Assembly: GCF_003269035.1 (NCBI RefSeq)
Contig: NZ_QLTK01000023.1
Span: 1-64,000, forward strand
Length of the DNA stretch: 64,000 bases
Direction of reading: 5' to 3'
DNA from: Paraburkholderia bryophila
GTDB taxonomy: Bacteria; Pseudomonadota; Gammaproteobacteria; Burkholderiales; Burkholderiaceae
Positions 35,088-44,136 of the stretch are shown here, one piece after another. The position numbers and the translations under genes are program-made. The notes under the pieces are model-generated. The model was not told the DNA's origin, did not search any database, and saw only the letters and a list, made by a program, of their open reading frames with translations. Each line of letters starts with the position of its first letter. The stretch's first letter is position 1.

Positions 35088-36563
35088 ATGTCTCTCGCCT
35101 TGACGCGCGACGAACTGATCCGCACGCACAATCTGATCGACGGCCAATGGACCGATGCCGCCGACGGCGCGCGCTTCCCGGTCACCAATCCGGCCACCGG
35201 CGAGCGGATCGCCGAAGTCGCGAACAGCGGCGCGGCGGACGCCCGCGCCGCCACGGATGCCGCCGCCCGCGCGTTCCCCGCATGGCGCGACAAGCTGCCG
35301 CGCGAGCGCGCCGAATTGCTGCGCCGCTGGCACGCCTTGATCGTCGCCAATACCGACGACCTCGCGAAGCTGATGTCGATGGAGCAAGGTAAACCGCTCG
35401 CCGAAAGCCGCGGCGAAGTCGCGTACGGCGCGTCGTACGTCGCGTGGTTCGCCGACGAGGCGACCCGCATCTACGGCGATCTGATTCCGCAGCAACAACG
35501 CGGCAAGCGCATGAGCGCCGTGAAGGAACCGCTCGGCGTGGTCGCGGCGATCACGCCGTGGAATTTCCCGCTCGCCATGATCGCCCGCAAGATCGCGCCC
35601 GCGCTCGCGGCCGGTTGCACCGTGGTCGCCAAGCCCGCCGAAGATACGCCGCTCACCGCCCTCGCGCTCGCCGCGCTCGCTCAGGACGCCGGTTTGCCGG
35701 ACGGCGTGTTGAACATGCTGTCGGCGTCGCGCGAACAGGGCATTGCCGCGGTCGCCGACTGGCTCGCCGACGCGCGCGTGCGCAAGATCACGTTCACCGG
35801 CTCGACGCCGGTCGGCAAGCATCTGGCGCGTGAATCGGCCGGCACGTTGAAAAAACTCTCGCTGGAACTGGGCGGCAACGCGCCCTTCATCGTGTTCGAC
35901 GACGCCGATCTCGACGCGGCCGTGACCGGCCTGATGGCGTCGAAATTCCGCAACGGCGGGCAGACCTGCGTGTGTCCGAACCGCGTCTACGTGCAGGCCG
36001 GCGTTTACGAGCGTTTCGCCGATCTGCTCGCAACCCGCGTCGCGGCCTTGAAGGTTGCACCCGCAACCGACCCGGACGCGCAGATCGGCCCGATGATCAA
36101 CGCGCGCGCCATCGACAAGATCGCCCGCCACGTGGAAGACGCCGTCGCGCACGGCGCCAAAGTATTGACGGGCGGCAAGCGCCTGACCGAACTCGGCCCG
36201 AACTACTACGCGCCGACCGTCCTGACCGGCGCGCAGGACGACATGATGGTGTGTTGCGAGGAAACCTTCGGCCCGGTCGCGCCGCTGTTCCGTTTCACCG
36301 ACGAAGCCGAAGCGCTGCGTCTGGCGAACGACACGCCGTTCGGCCTCGCCGCCTACTTTTATACGCGGGACATTGGGCGTATAGATCGTGTGGCGAGTGG
36401 ACTCGAAGCGGGCGTGATCGGCATCAACGAAGGCGCCGTCTCCAGCGAAGCGGCGCCGTTCGGTGGTGTGAAGGAATCGGGCTACGGCCGCGAAGGTTCG
36501 AAGTACGGGCTCGACGATTACCTGTCCATCAAGTACCTGTGCCAGGGCGGCTTCGATCGCTAA
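35088..36563 (+). CDS. gabD: Succinate-semialdehyde dehydrogenase (NADP+)
   Basis: 491 residues. Motifs are ITPWNFPLAMIARKIAPALA, ITFTGSTPVGKHLARES, LSLELGGNAPFIVFDDADLD and the catalytic cysteine in FRNGGQTCVCPNRVYVQAGV. The C-terminal APFGGVKESGYGREGSKYG is the GabD signature. It oxidises succinate semialdehyde to succinate, completing GABA or putrescine degradation. A GGAG ribosome binding site precedes the ATG. No GABA transaminase is adjacent; the aminotransferase at 17031 could supply its substrate. Confidence 0.9.
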   Translation: MSLALTRDELIRTHNLIDGQWTDAADGARFPVTNPATGERIAEVANSGAADARAATDAAARAFPAWRDKLPRERAELLRRWHALIVANTDDLAKLMSMEQGKPLAESRGEVAYGASYVAWFADEATRIYGDLIPQQQRGKRMSAVKEPLGVVAAITPWNFPLAMIARKIAPALAAGCTVVAKPAEDTPLTALALAALAQDAGLPDGVLNMLSASREQGIAAVADWLADARVRKITFTGSTPVGKHLARESAGTLKKLSLELGGNAPFIVFDDADLDAAVTGLMASKFRNGGQTCVCPNRVYVQAGVYERFADLLATRVAALKVAPATDPDAQIGPMINARAIDKIARHVEDAVAHGAKVLTGGKRLTELGPNYYAPTVLTGAQDDMMVCCEETFGPVAPLFRFTDEAEALRLANDTPFGLAAYFYTRDIGRIDRVASGLEAGVIGINEGAVSSEAAPFGGVKESGYGREGSKYGLDDYLSIKYLCQGGFDR

Positions 36564-36676
36564 GCGGCCTGTTTCATCCGCCACGCCCGGGCGCGCTTCT
36601 CTCCGCCGAAACGCCCCCGAGCGCCGCCGACCGGCTATCCTGTGCCTACCGGAGATCAGGTATCAGGACGAGCGTG

Positions 36677-37576
36677 ATGAACCTTAGGGCCTTGCAGTGC
36701 TTTGTGATTCTCGCCGAGGAACTCAATTTCAGCCGTGCCGCCGAGCGCCTGCATATCGCGCAACCGGCGCTGAGCCAGCAGATCCGTTCACTCGAGGAAC
36801 GGCTCGGCACGCAACTGGTGGACCGGGCGAGACGCCCGCTGGTGTTGACCGAAGCCGGCCATTATCTGTGTAGCGAGGCGCGGCAGATTCTCGGTTCGGT
36901 GGAACAGGTGACGCGTGCGGCGCAGGAAATCGGCGTGGGCCGGCGCGGCTGGCTCAGCGTCGGCTTCACCCGCTCGTCGATGTATAGCGTGCTGCCGCCC
37001 GCGCTCAAGGCGTTTCATCGCGCGTACCCGCAGGTCGAACTGAAACTGTTCGAAATGCTCACCGAAGAACAGACCGATGCGCTGCGCGATCTGCGCATTC
37101 ATATCGGCATTGGCCGGCAGCCCGTTGCCGTGGAAGGCTGCACGTCGTATCCGCTGATGCGCGAACGCGTGATGGCGGCGCTCGAGCCGAATCATCCGCT
37201 TGCCGCGCACCAAAGCGTGCAGATCGCGGAGCTCGCCGACACACCGCTGATTCTGTATCCGAAGCACCAGAACGCGCAGTTCAAACGCTCGGTGCTGTCG
37301 CTGTATCGCGATGCGGGCGTGACGCCCTTCGTCGCGCACGAGGCGTATGAAATTCAAACCGCCATTGCGCTGGTGGCCGCCGGCCTGGGCGTCACGTTCA
37401 TCGGCGAATCGGTGGCACGGCATGGGCGTCATGACGTCGTGTTCCGTCATCTCGCGGGACCGGGTTCGTCGTATCGTTCGACCCTCGCGGCCACCTTCCG
37501 CACCGACGATGCATCGCCGCACCTGCGTGCGTTTCTCGACTGCCTGCCGGCGCCCGTTGCCGACGCTGCACTATAA
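36677..37576 (+). CDS. LysR-family regulator (BenM/CatM-like group)
   Basis: 299 residues. The helix-turn-helix is in FVILAEELNFSRAAERLHIA followed by QPALSQQIRSLEERLGTQL, characteristic of the BenM/CatM/CbnR branch that controls aromatic catabolism. The effector domain follows. It is on the same strand as, and just upstream of, the MFS-ligJ-ligK genes, with a strong inverted repeat in between. ATG 36677 is chosen; a GTG immediately before it is possible. Confidence 0.9.
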   Translation: MNLRALQCFVILAEELNFSRAAERLHIAQPALSQQIRSLEERLGTQLVDRARRPLVLTEAGHYLCSEARQILGSVEQVTRAAQEIGVGRRGWLSVGFTRSSMYSVLPPALKAFHRAYPQVELKLFEMLTEEQTDALRDLRIHIGIGRQPVAVEGCTSYPLMRERVMAALEPNHPLAAHQSVQIAELADTPLILYPKHQNAQFKRSVLSLYRDAGVTPFVAHEAYEIQTAIALVAAGLGVTFIGESVARHGRHDVVFRHLAGPGSSYRSTLAATFRTDDASPHLRAFLDCLPAPVADAAL

Positions 37577-37625
37577 GCAAAAACCTATACAAGCATAAGT
37601 AAGCGGTCTTGGACGCCTGCTCCGC

Positions 37626-37662
37626 GCGTTCTTATCATGGCCTCACACATGATAAAGAACGC
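37626..37662. promoter_or_regulatory. Putative LysR operator upstream of the MFS-ligJK genes
   Basis: TATCATG and CATGATA form a perfect 7-base inverted repeat around eight bases, and the pairing continues outward (GCGTTCTT with AAGAACGC) with one unpaired A. The core has the LysR T-N11-A form. It lies 38 bases upstream of the MFS start and overlaps a possible -10 element (TATCAT). A transcribed hairpin is an alternative reading. Confidence 0.65.
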
Positions 37663-37700
37663 AGCGGCAGCAACGACTGTCGCCACACGGAGACACGTCA

Positions 37701-39023
37701 ATGCCCTCGATCGATGAAGCCGCAACCATGCGCAAAGTGTATGGGCGCCTGATGCCCCTGCTCTTCGCGATGATGTTCTTTAATTATCTCGACCGGATCA
37801 ACATCGGTTTCGCCGCGCTCGACATGAACAAACAGTTGGGTTTCAGCCCGGCGGTGTTCGGCTTTGCGGGCAGCATCTTTTTCTTCGGCTACATGCTGCT
37901 GGAAGTGCCGAGCAATCTTCTGCTGCATCGCCTCGGCGCACGCCGCTGGATCGCACGCATCCTGCTTACGTGGGGCGCGGTCGCGGCGGCCACCGCATTC
38001 GTGTTCAACGATTCGAGCTTCTACGTGCTGCGCTTTCTGCTCGGCGTGATGGAAGCGGGTTTTCTGCCGGGCGTCGCGGTGTATCTGACCAAATGGTTTC
38101 CGGTGCGCTACCGGGCGCGCGCGGTGGGCGGCTACATCATCGCGGGATCGTTTTCCGCGGTGCTGGGCGGACCGATCTCGACCGCGCTGATGACCTACGC
38201 GAACGGCGTGCTCGGTTTGCAGGGCTGGCAATGGATGTTCATTCTCGAAGGCGTGCCCGCCATGCTGCTCGGCCTCGTGACCCTGCGCATCATGACCGAA
38301 CGCCCCGCCGACGCCGACTGGCTTTCCGCCGACGAAAAACGCTGGCTCGAAACCACGCTCGCCACGGAACGCGAAGCGCTGGGCGGCAACACGCACTTTC
38401 CGCTCCTGCGGGTGGCCGGCGACATTCGTGTGTGGAGTCTTGCCTGCCTGTTCGGTTGCGCGCTGGTCGGCATTTACGGACTGTTTCTGTGGCTGCCGCA
38501 GATCGTCAAAAGCCTCGGCCATCTGAGCAATCTCGAAGTCGGTTTTCTTTCGGCCGCGCCACCCTTGCTCGGCGTGCTGGGCACTTTCCTGATCAGCCGC
38601 AGTTCGGACCGCACCGGCGACCGCAAGAAACACCTCGCGTTCGTGTATGGCATGAGCGCGCTGGCTATTGCCGGTAGCGCGTATGCGCCGACTCCGGTGA
38701 TCGCTTATGCGTTGCTGTGTGTGACCGGTTTGTTCATCTATGCGGGCAATCCCCTGTTCTGGAGTTTGGCGTCGTCGTTCAGAACCGGCGCGGCGGGCGC
38801 GGCGACGATTGCGCTGATCAATACGATTGCGCAGTTCGGCGGGTTGGTCGGTCCGTGGAGCATCGGGCTCGTGCGCAACGCGACCGGCAATTTCAAACTG
38901 GCGCTGCTGACCATCGCGGCGTTCCTGATCGTCGCGACGATCATCGCGCTGGTCATGCGCGTGACGCCAGCCGACGACGAGTCCGCCTCGCTCGCCCATG
39001 GCGACGCGGCGCCACGAACCTGA
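37701..39023 (+). CDS. MFS importer, anion:cation symporter (ACS) family
   Basis: 440 residues with about 12 helices. FFNYLDRINIGFAALDMNKQ and LEVPSNLLLHRLGARRWIAR are signatures of the ACS family, which carries tartrate, phthalate, 4-hydroxyphenylacetate and other organic anions. It is followed by ligJ and ligK, so its cargo may be an aromatic acid or a tricarboxylate feeding 4-oxalomesaconate. The ATG begins MPSIDEAATMRKVYGRLMPL, the usual family start. Confidence 0.87.
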   Translation: MPSIDEAATMRKVYGRLMPLLFAMMFFNYLDRINIGFAALDMNKQLGFSPAVFGFAGSIFFFGYMLLEVPSNLLLHRLGARRWIARILLTWGAVAAATAFVFNDSSFYVLRFLLGVMEAGFLPGVAVYLTKWFPVRYRARAVGGYIIAGSFSAVLGGPISTALMTYANGVLGLQGWQWMFILEGVPAMLLGLVTLRIMTERPADADWLSADEKRWLETTLATEREALGGNTHFPLLRVAGDIRVWSLACLFGCALVGIYGLFLWLPQIVKSLGHLSNLEVGFLSAAPPLLGVLGTFLISRSSDRTGDRKKHLAFVYGMSALAIAGSAYAPTPVIAYALLCVTGLFIYAGNPLFWSLASSFRTGAAGAATIALINTIAQFGGLVGPWSIGLVRNATGNFKLALLTIAAFLIVATIIALVMRVTPADDESASLAHGDAAPRT

Positions 39024-39111
39024 CAACCGCGCGCGCCGGATCGACTATCGCAAATCCGGCGCACGCAGGCAAAAGCGTCAGCACGAACACAACAGAAGGG
39101 TATTGCATACC

Positions 39112-40152
39112 ATGATCATCGATTGCCACGGTCACTATACGACCGCGCCTCGCCAGCACGAAGTCTGGCGCGCGCAGCAGATCGCCGCGCTGAAAGACGG
39201 CGGCACGCCGCCGCCCCGCCCCACGATTAGCGACGACGAGATTCGCGAAAGCATCGACAACGGTCAGTTGCGCATTCAGCGCGAACGCGGCACCGATCTG
39301 ACGATTTTCTCGCCGCGCGCCGCCGGCATGGGGCATCACCTCGCCTCCGCCGAAGCCAACGCGACGTGGTCCCGCGAGTCCAACGATCTCATACATCGTG
39401 TGTGCGGACTGTTTCCGCGCAACTTCGTCGGCGTGTGCCAATTGCCGCAGGCGCCGGGCGTGCCGCCTGCCAAGTGCATTGCCGAATTGCGGCGCTGTGT
39501 CGAAGAGCTCGGGTTTATCGGCTGCAATCTGAATCCGGATCCGTCCGGCGGACACTGGTCCGGTTTGCCGATCACCGATCGAAGCTGGTATCCGCTCTAC
39601 GAAGCAATGGTCGAACTCGACGTGCCGGCCATGATTCACGTGTCGTCGTCGTGCAATGCGAATTTTCACGCCACGGGCGCGCATTACATCAACGGCGATA
39701 CCTCGGCGTTCATGCAGTTGCTGCAAGGCGATCTGTTCGCCGACTTCCCCACGCTGCGTCTGATCATTCCGCACGGCGGCGGCGCGGTGCCGTATCACTG
39801 GGGACGCTATCGCGGCCTCGCGCAGGACATGCAACGCCCGCTGCTCAGCGAGTATCTGCTGAATAACGTGTTCTTCGACACCTGTGTCTATCACCAGCCC
39901 GGCGCCGAATTGCTCGCCAAGGTCATTCCGGTGCAGAACATTCTGTTCGCGTCGGAAACGATCGGCGCGGTCCAGGGTATCGATCCGGAAACCGGCCACT
40001 ACTACGACGACACGCGCCGCTATATCGACGCGATCGACTGGTTGAGCGCCGCGGATCGGCAATGTATCTACGAAGACAACGCACGCAGCGTCTATCCGCG
40101 TTTATCGCGGCAACTCGATCGTCAATTCGCTACACAAGGGGCAACGGTATGA
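39112..40152 (+). CDS. ligJ: 4-oxalomesaconate hydratase (amidohydrolase family)
   Basis: 346 residues. It begins MIIDCHGHYTTAP, the metal-binding start of the LigJ/ACMSD amidohydrolase group, and contains NLNPDPSGGHWSG, MIHVSSSCNANFHATGAHY and IIPHGGGAVPYHWGRYRGLA, which I recognise from LigJ of Sphingobium. It hydrates 4-oxalomesaconate to 4-carboxy-4-hydroxy-2-oxoadipate in the gallate and protocatechuate 4,5-cleavage pathways. The next gene, ligK, catalyses the following step and overlaps by four bases. No ring-cleavage dioxygenase or LigU-type isomerase is in the window. Confidence 0.9.
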   Translation: MIIDCHGHYTTAPRQHEVWRAQQIAALKDGGTPPPRPTISDDEIRESIDNGQLRIQRERGTDLTIFSPRAAGMGHHLASAEANATWSRESNDLIHRVCGLFPRNFVGVCQLPQAPGVPPAKCIAELRRCVEELGFIGCNLNPDPSGGHWSGLPITDRSWYPLYEAMVELDVPAMIHVSSSCNANFHATGAHYINGDTSAFMQLLQGDLFADFPTLRLIIPHGGGAVPYHWGRYRGLAQDMQRPLLSEYLLNNVFFDTCVYHQPGAELLAKVIPVQNILFASETIGAVQGIDPETGHYYDDTRRYIDAIDWLSAADRQCIYEDNARSVYPRLSRQLDRQFATQGATV

Positions 40153-40817
40153 ATCCAATCGGCTGGCGCGAATACGAGTCCGCGCCTCAGGCCCGCGCGG
40201 CCACACTCGACGCATTGCGGGAACTGGCGGTGTCGCTGCTCAGCGACAATATGGCGCGTTCGAGCGGCATGGTCGGCTTGCGCCCGTACCATCAACCCCG
40301 GCCAATGGCCGGCACCGCGGTCACGGTCCATACGCGGCCGGGCGACAACCTGGCGATTCATCGCGCGTTCGATTTTTGCCGGCCGGGTGACGTGCTGGTG
40401 ATCGATGGCGCGGGTGATCTGACGCAGGCGCTGATGGGCGAAATCATGGCGAGCTTCGCGGAAAGTCTCGGCGTGCAAGGCCTGGTGATCGACGGCGCGA
40501 TTCGCGACGTCGGCGCGTTGCGCCTGCGCGATTTTCCGGTGTACGCGCGGGGCGTGACGCATCGCGGGCCGTACAAGAACGGACCCGGCGAGATCAACGT
40601 GCCGGTGACGGTGGGCGGCATGGCGGTGCATCCGGGCGACATCATCGTTGGCGACGAAGATGGCCTTCTAGCGATCGCGCCCGCCGATGTCGAAGCCGTG
40701 ATCGAAGGCGCGCGCCGCCAGCACGCGAAGGAAACGGCGTCGCTCAAGGCCATCGCCGAAGGACGCTTCGACCGCTCGTGGGTCGTGCCGCAACGCGAAC
40801 GGATGATGAACAACTGA
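40149..40817 (+). CDS. ligK: 4-carboxy-4-hydroxy-2-oxoadipate aldolase (RraA fold)
   Basis: 222 residues. The RraA/LigK aldolase core is visible: GDVLVIDGAGDLTQALMGEI, then VQGLVIDGAIRDVGALRLRD and the later GGMAVHPGDIIVGDEDGLLA. The G-x-x-x-E and R-D residues bind the metal and pyruvate. It splits 4-carboxy-4-hydroxy-2-oxoadipate into pyruvate and oxaloacetate and often also decarboxylates oxaloacetate. ATG 40149 overlaps the ligJ stop (ATGA), implying translational coupling. Confidence 0.9.
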   Translation: MNPIGWREYESAPQARAATLDALRELAVSLLSDNMARSSGMVGLRPYHQPRPMAGTAVTVHTRPGDNLAIHRAFDFCRPGDVLVIDGAGDLTQALMGEIMASFAESLGVQGLVIDGAIRDVGALRLRDFPVYARGVTHRGPYKNGPGEINVPVTVGGMAVHPGDIIVGDEDGLLAIAPADVEAVIEGARRQHAKETASLKAIAEGRFDRSWVVPQRERMMNN

Positions 40818-40925
40818 CTTTCCCAGAGGCGCGAGCGCGGGCATGATAGCAGCGGTGCAACGCGCGCTGGATTGGTTGTCCGCGCTCGCGGCGTTTTTAA
40901 ACACCCTGCAGGAACCCGAGCCGTT

Positions 40926-41324
40926 ATGACGGACTATCTGAACGCGGCGACGCTGCTCGACCTCGCGCGTGAAGCGCAAGCGCTCGTTGCCACGCCTTGC
41001 TCATGCACTAAAACGCCGCTCGACGGCTGGCAATCGCAGCCGTTGTCGCTCGACGAAACCCAGTTCGAGGAAGTCGGCACGCTGACGCCGGAAGACGATC
41101 CGGAGCCGACCTTCAGCGAATATCTGCCGGGCAAGACGAATTACTGGGCGGCCGACGCGCCGATCGCGCCGCGTTACTTCCCGTATAACCGCTGCGCCGT
41201 CTGGCAATGTTCGCTGTGCCGCCGCCTTTATTTGCGCTATACCGAGGGCGGTGGCTATTTTGTCGACCGGCGCATGCGTTTATTGCAAGCGGCGTTGATC
41301 GAGGATGTGGCGCTACCAGAGTGA
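40926..41324 (+). CDS. Small Cys-containing protein of unknown function
   Basis: 132 residues, no signal peptide. It has a cysteine pair in ATPCSCT near the N-terminus and CAVWQCSLCRRLYLRY in the C-terminal part, giving up to five cysteines that could bind zinc. Acidic residues dominate the middle (VGTLTPEDDPEPTFSEYLPG). I do not recognise a characterised family. ATG 40926 is chosen; AGGA lies about 12 bases upstream. It appears to be a single-gene unit. Confidence 0.7.
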   Translation: MTDYLNAATLLDLAREAQALVATPCSCTKTPLDGWQSQPLSLDETQFEEVGTLTPEDDPEPTFSEYLPGKTNYWAADAPIAPRYFPYNRCAVWQCSLCRRLYLRYTEGGGYFVDRRMRLLQAALIEDVALPE

Positions 41325-41390
41325 GTTTCAGGGCAAGCAATGCAGTGCGGTGCGGTGCGTTGAAAAACGACCCCACGCGCCCTCGAAAAA

Positions 41391-42245
41391 CTAATGCCCC
41401 GGCTTCATCGCCGCGTACTTCCCCGGCGTCACTCCGTACGCCCGCTTGAACAGACGATTCAAATGGCTCTGATCGTAAAAGCCAACCGCCGCTGCGGCGC
41501 TCGCCGCATTGTGCCCGGTTGCAAGCAGCCGTTTTGCGGCTAGCAACCGTACTTGCGTCGCATAGGCATGCGGCGGCAAACCGAACTCCTTGCAGAACGC
41601 ACGCGTCAGGTAATAGCGGCTCAAGCCCACCAGTTCCGCGAGTTCATCGACCGGGATATCGCGCTCGTAGTGGGCCTCCAGATACTCGCGCACCTGCGCC
41701 ATCTTGTGCGCTTCGCGGCGCGCCTCGCCAAAGGTCTGCGCGGATTCGCCATATCGGCCGACCAGCATGCCCATCGCGCCCCACCAGTTGGCCTGACGCT
41801 CCATCAGAGAAACCGCGCGCTGTTCGTCGAGGCTCGCATGCGCTTTCACCAGTAGACCCGCCAGATGCGGGTCCTGATAGAGCCCCGGCGGAATCAGCAG
41901 CGGACTGTCGGCGCGCGACTCCGGTGAAAACACGGCGCTCAGCGCACCCAGCCCTTCCATGTCGAGATAAATGGCCCGGTAAATCCATTCGCGGCCTTCC
42001 CACACTTCGCCGCTGTGATACTCGCCGGGTCCGAACTCCAGCACGCTGCCGGGCCCGGCGACGTCGCTGCCGGCGCGCGTGTGGCATTGTCCCGCGCCAC
42101 TCTCGGTCATGACAATGACGAGTTCGTCGTGCAGATGCCGGTCGAACTTGTGGTCGCCGTAACGGGCGGTCGCGAGGCATGCGCCGTCGAGCGCGCCGTC
42201 GCGCCAGCAGACCACTTCCGGTTCGCTTTTATCCGACGTTTGCAT
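41391..42245 (-). CDS. AraC-family regulator with N-terminal cupin-like domain
   Basis: 284 residues. The N-terminal half (about 1-150) is an AraC-binding cupin-like domain (HDELVIVMTESGAG, LEFGPGEYHSG). The C-terminal half has two helix-turn-helix motifs, VDELAELVGLSRYYLTRAFC and AASAAAAVGFYDQSHLNRLF. A target gene is not obvious; it is adjacent to the AlaX gene on the same strand, 21 bases downstream of it, and may share its transcript. Confidence 0.9.
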   Translation of the reverse strand: MQTSDKSEPEVVCWRDGALDGACLATARYGDHKFDRHLHDELVIVMTESGAGQCHTRAGSDVAGPGSVLEFGPGEYHSGEVWEGREWIYRAIYLDMEGLGALSAVFSPESRADSPLLIPPGLYQDPHLAGLLVKAHASLDEQRAVSLMERQANWWGAMGMLVGRYGESAQTFGEARREAHKMAQVREYLEAHYERDIPVDELAELVGLSRYYLTRAFCKEFGLPPHAYATQVRLLAAKRLLATGHNAASAAAAVGFYDQSHLNRLFKRAYGVTPGKYAAMKPGH

Positions 42246-42266
42246 GGCGTGTCCTCGCGGTGTTCG

Positions 42267-42980
42267 TCAAACCAGTTCGATTATGACACGGCGATTACGG
42301 CGGCCCTTGTTTTCGATCTTGCCGATGCGGATCTGACGCGACTGAGCCGTGTTACTCAGATGCGTGCCGCCGCAAGCCTGCCGGTCCAGATCGCCGATCT
42401 CGACGATCCGCACGCGGCCGTCCGACGTAGGCGGCGGCGCGACCGACAGGCTGCGGATCAGGCCTTCGGTGGATTGCGCTTCGGCTGCGCTGACGTAATA
42501 GATGCGCACGTCCATGGCACGGCGGATCACGTCGTTGACGGGTTCTTCGAGCGCGCGCAGCGCGTCGTTGTCCGCGTCGGGCAAATCGAAGTCCATGCGC
42601 GCCGTGCCGTCGGCATTGATCTGCGCGCCGGTCACGAGCGCGCCGGCGAACCGCTGGTACACCAGCGCGTGGAGAATATGCGTACCGGTATGCAGTTGCG
42701 CGACGGTGGCGCGGCGCGCGGCGTCGATGGCGACATGCACGTCGCCGCTCAGTTCGAGCGGTTCGTCGAGCAGATGCCATAGCAACCCGCCCTCCGCCGC
42801 GACGCCGGTAATGCGCGCGGCGCCGTGCGCGTGCGTCAGCGTGGCCGCGTCCGAGACCTGGCCGCCGCCGCCCGGATGCAGCGCGGAACGGCCCAGCACG
42901 ACCGCGCCGGGTCGTGCGGCGAGTACCGTCGTGTCGAAATCCAGCAGATCCGGCTGTTCATGGCAAAGGTAGTGCGCCAC
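42267..42980 (-). CDS. Alanyl-tRNA editing protein AlaX
   Basis: About 237 residues. It has the AlaRS editing-domain zinc site: the HxxxH motif in VAQLHTGTHILHALVYQ and the C-terminal CxxxH in RQACGGTHLSN. It hydrolyses Ser-tRNA(Ala) or Gly-tRNA(Ala) in trans. LHPGGGGQVSDAATL matches the N-terminal part of class II AlaX. The start is uncertain: GTG at 42980 gives the usual AHYLCHEQPDLL beginning, while a TTG at 43016 would add 12 residues; neither has a strong ribosome binding site. Confidence 0.85.
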   Translation of the reverse strand: MAHYLCHEQPDLLDFDTTVLAARPGAVVLGRSALHPGGGGQVSDAATLTHAHGAARITGVAAEGGLLWHLLDEPLELSGDVHVAIDAARRATVAQLHTGTHILHALVYQRFAGALVTGAQINADGTARMDFDLPDADNDALRALEEPVNDVIRRAMDVRIYYVSAAEAQSTEGLIRSLSVAPPPTSDGRVRIVEIGDLDRQACGGTHLSNTAQSRQIRIGKIENKGRRNRRVIIELV

Positions 42981-43114
42981 GGTGAGGTTCCCGTATGAGA
43001 TGACGAATAGGGGCAAGGATACTGAGTGTCGGGGGCGGGCGTCTTGGTTAAAAATGCTCTCCTAACGGCACGCCGGCTCGGTCCGGTCATCGGCATACCG
43101 GTGAACAAGGCGGC

Positions 43115-44005
43115 CTAACGCTCCAGTTCCGCAAACAACCAATCCTGAAAGCTGCGCAGCTTCGGCAAATCGGCCCGCGACTTCAACAGATTCAGCGTAT
43201 ACCCCCGCACCTCCAGTCCTTCCAGCCCGAACGGCGCCACCAACCGCCCCGTTTCCAGTTCGCGCTGCGCAAGCAGCAGACTTTCGAGGCACACGCCGAG
43301 TCCGTCCACCGCGGCGCTCAACGCCATGAACGAGCGATCGAAACGCGGCCCACGGCCAATATCGACTCGCGTCTTTCGATGCAAACGCATCCAGTCACGC
43401 CAGCCGACCAGACAGCCTTCGCTATGAATCAACGGGTGGTGCTGCAGATCCGCGACACCCAGCAGCGGATAGTCGCCGCTCATCAACGCGGGCGAACAGA
43501 GCGGCACGATCGTCTCCGGCGGCAGTTCGAGCACCAGCGTACCGGCCGGTTGCAGTTTGCGCGGCCCGTAGCGGATATCGATATCGACCGCGCCTGAAAT
43601 CAGATCCACTGCTTCCGACGACGCATTCAAACGCACGTCGATATCCGGATGCGTCGCGCTGAATCGCGCGATGCGCGGCATCAGCCATTGCGTCGCGAAG
43701 CTCGGCGTGCAGTGAATCGTCAGGATGTCGCTTTTCGCCACGCGGCCGATCTCGCGCGTGGCCGCGTCGATCCGCGCGAACGCGGAGGTGATTTCCTCGG
43801 CGTATTGCCGCCCGGAGTCGGTCAGCAGCACCGTGCGATGCAGCCGATGGAACAGACGAATGCTCAATTGCTCTTCGAGCAGCTTGATTTGATGGCTGAT
43901 CGCGGACGGCGTGACGAACAGTTCTTCTGCTGCGAGCGCAAACGAAGAAAGCCGTGCGGCGGCTTCGAAGGCTTGTATCGACTTGAGCGTAACCCGATTG
44001 TGCAT
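43115..44005 (-). CDS. LysR-family regulator, GcvA-like
   Basis: 296 residues. The helix-turn-helix is AFEAAARLSSFALAAEELFV followed by TPSAISHQIKLLEEQLSIRL, typical of the GcvA/AmpR branch; the effector domain includes LTIHCTPSFATQWLMPRI. It is divergent from the split transketolase operon and is its likely regulator. A 13-base palindrome with LysR spacing lies 14 bases upstream of its start. Confidence 0.9.
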   Translation of the reverse strand: MHNRVTLKSIQAFEAAARLSSFALAAEELFVTPSAISHQIKLLEEQLSIRLFHRLHRTVLLTDSGRQYAEEITSAFARIDAATREIGRVAKSDILTIHCTPSFATQWLMPRIARFSATHPDIDVRLNASSEAVDLISGAVDIDIRYGPRKLQPAGTLVLELPPETIVPLCSPALMSGDYPLLGVADLQHHPLIHSEGCLVGWRDWMRLHRKTRVDIGRGPRFDRSFMALSAAVDGLGVCLESLLLAQRELETGRLVAPFGLEGLEVRGYTLNLLKSRADLPKLRSFQDWLFAELER

Positions 44006-44018
44006 GGCAGCACCAACG

Positions 44019-44031
44019 TGAATTCAATTCA
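44019..44031. promoter_or_regulatory. Putative LysR operator of the transketolase operon
   Basis: TGAATTCAATTCA, a palindrome TGAAT-TCA-ATTCA with the T-N11-A form of LysR sites. It lies between the GcvA-like gene and the divergent transketolase operon, nearer the regulator, consistent with autoregulation and control of the operon. Confidence 0.5.
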
Positions 44032-44136
44032 TCTATCGGCCATCTTAATTCGTTTGAGCGCAGGCGGGTGCGAGATTACGCTTGAATCACTGGCCGCGGT
44101 GTCGATGCGGACCACGAAAAACCAAGGAGACGCGCA

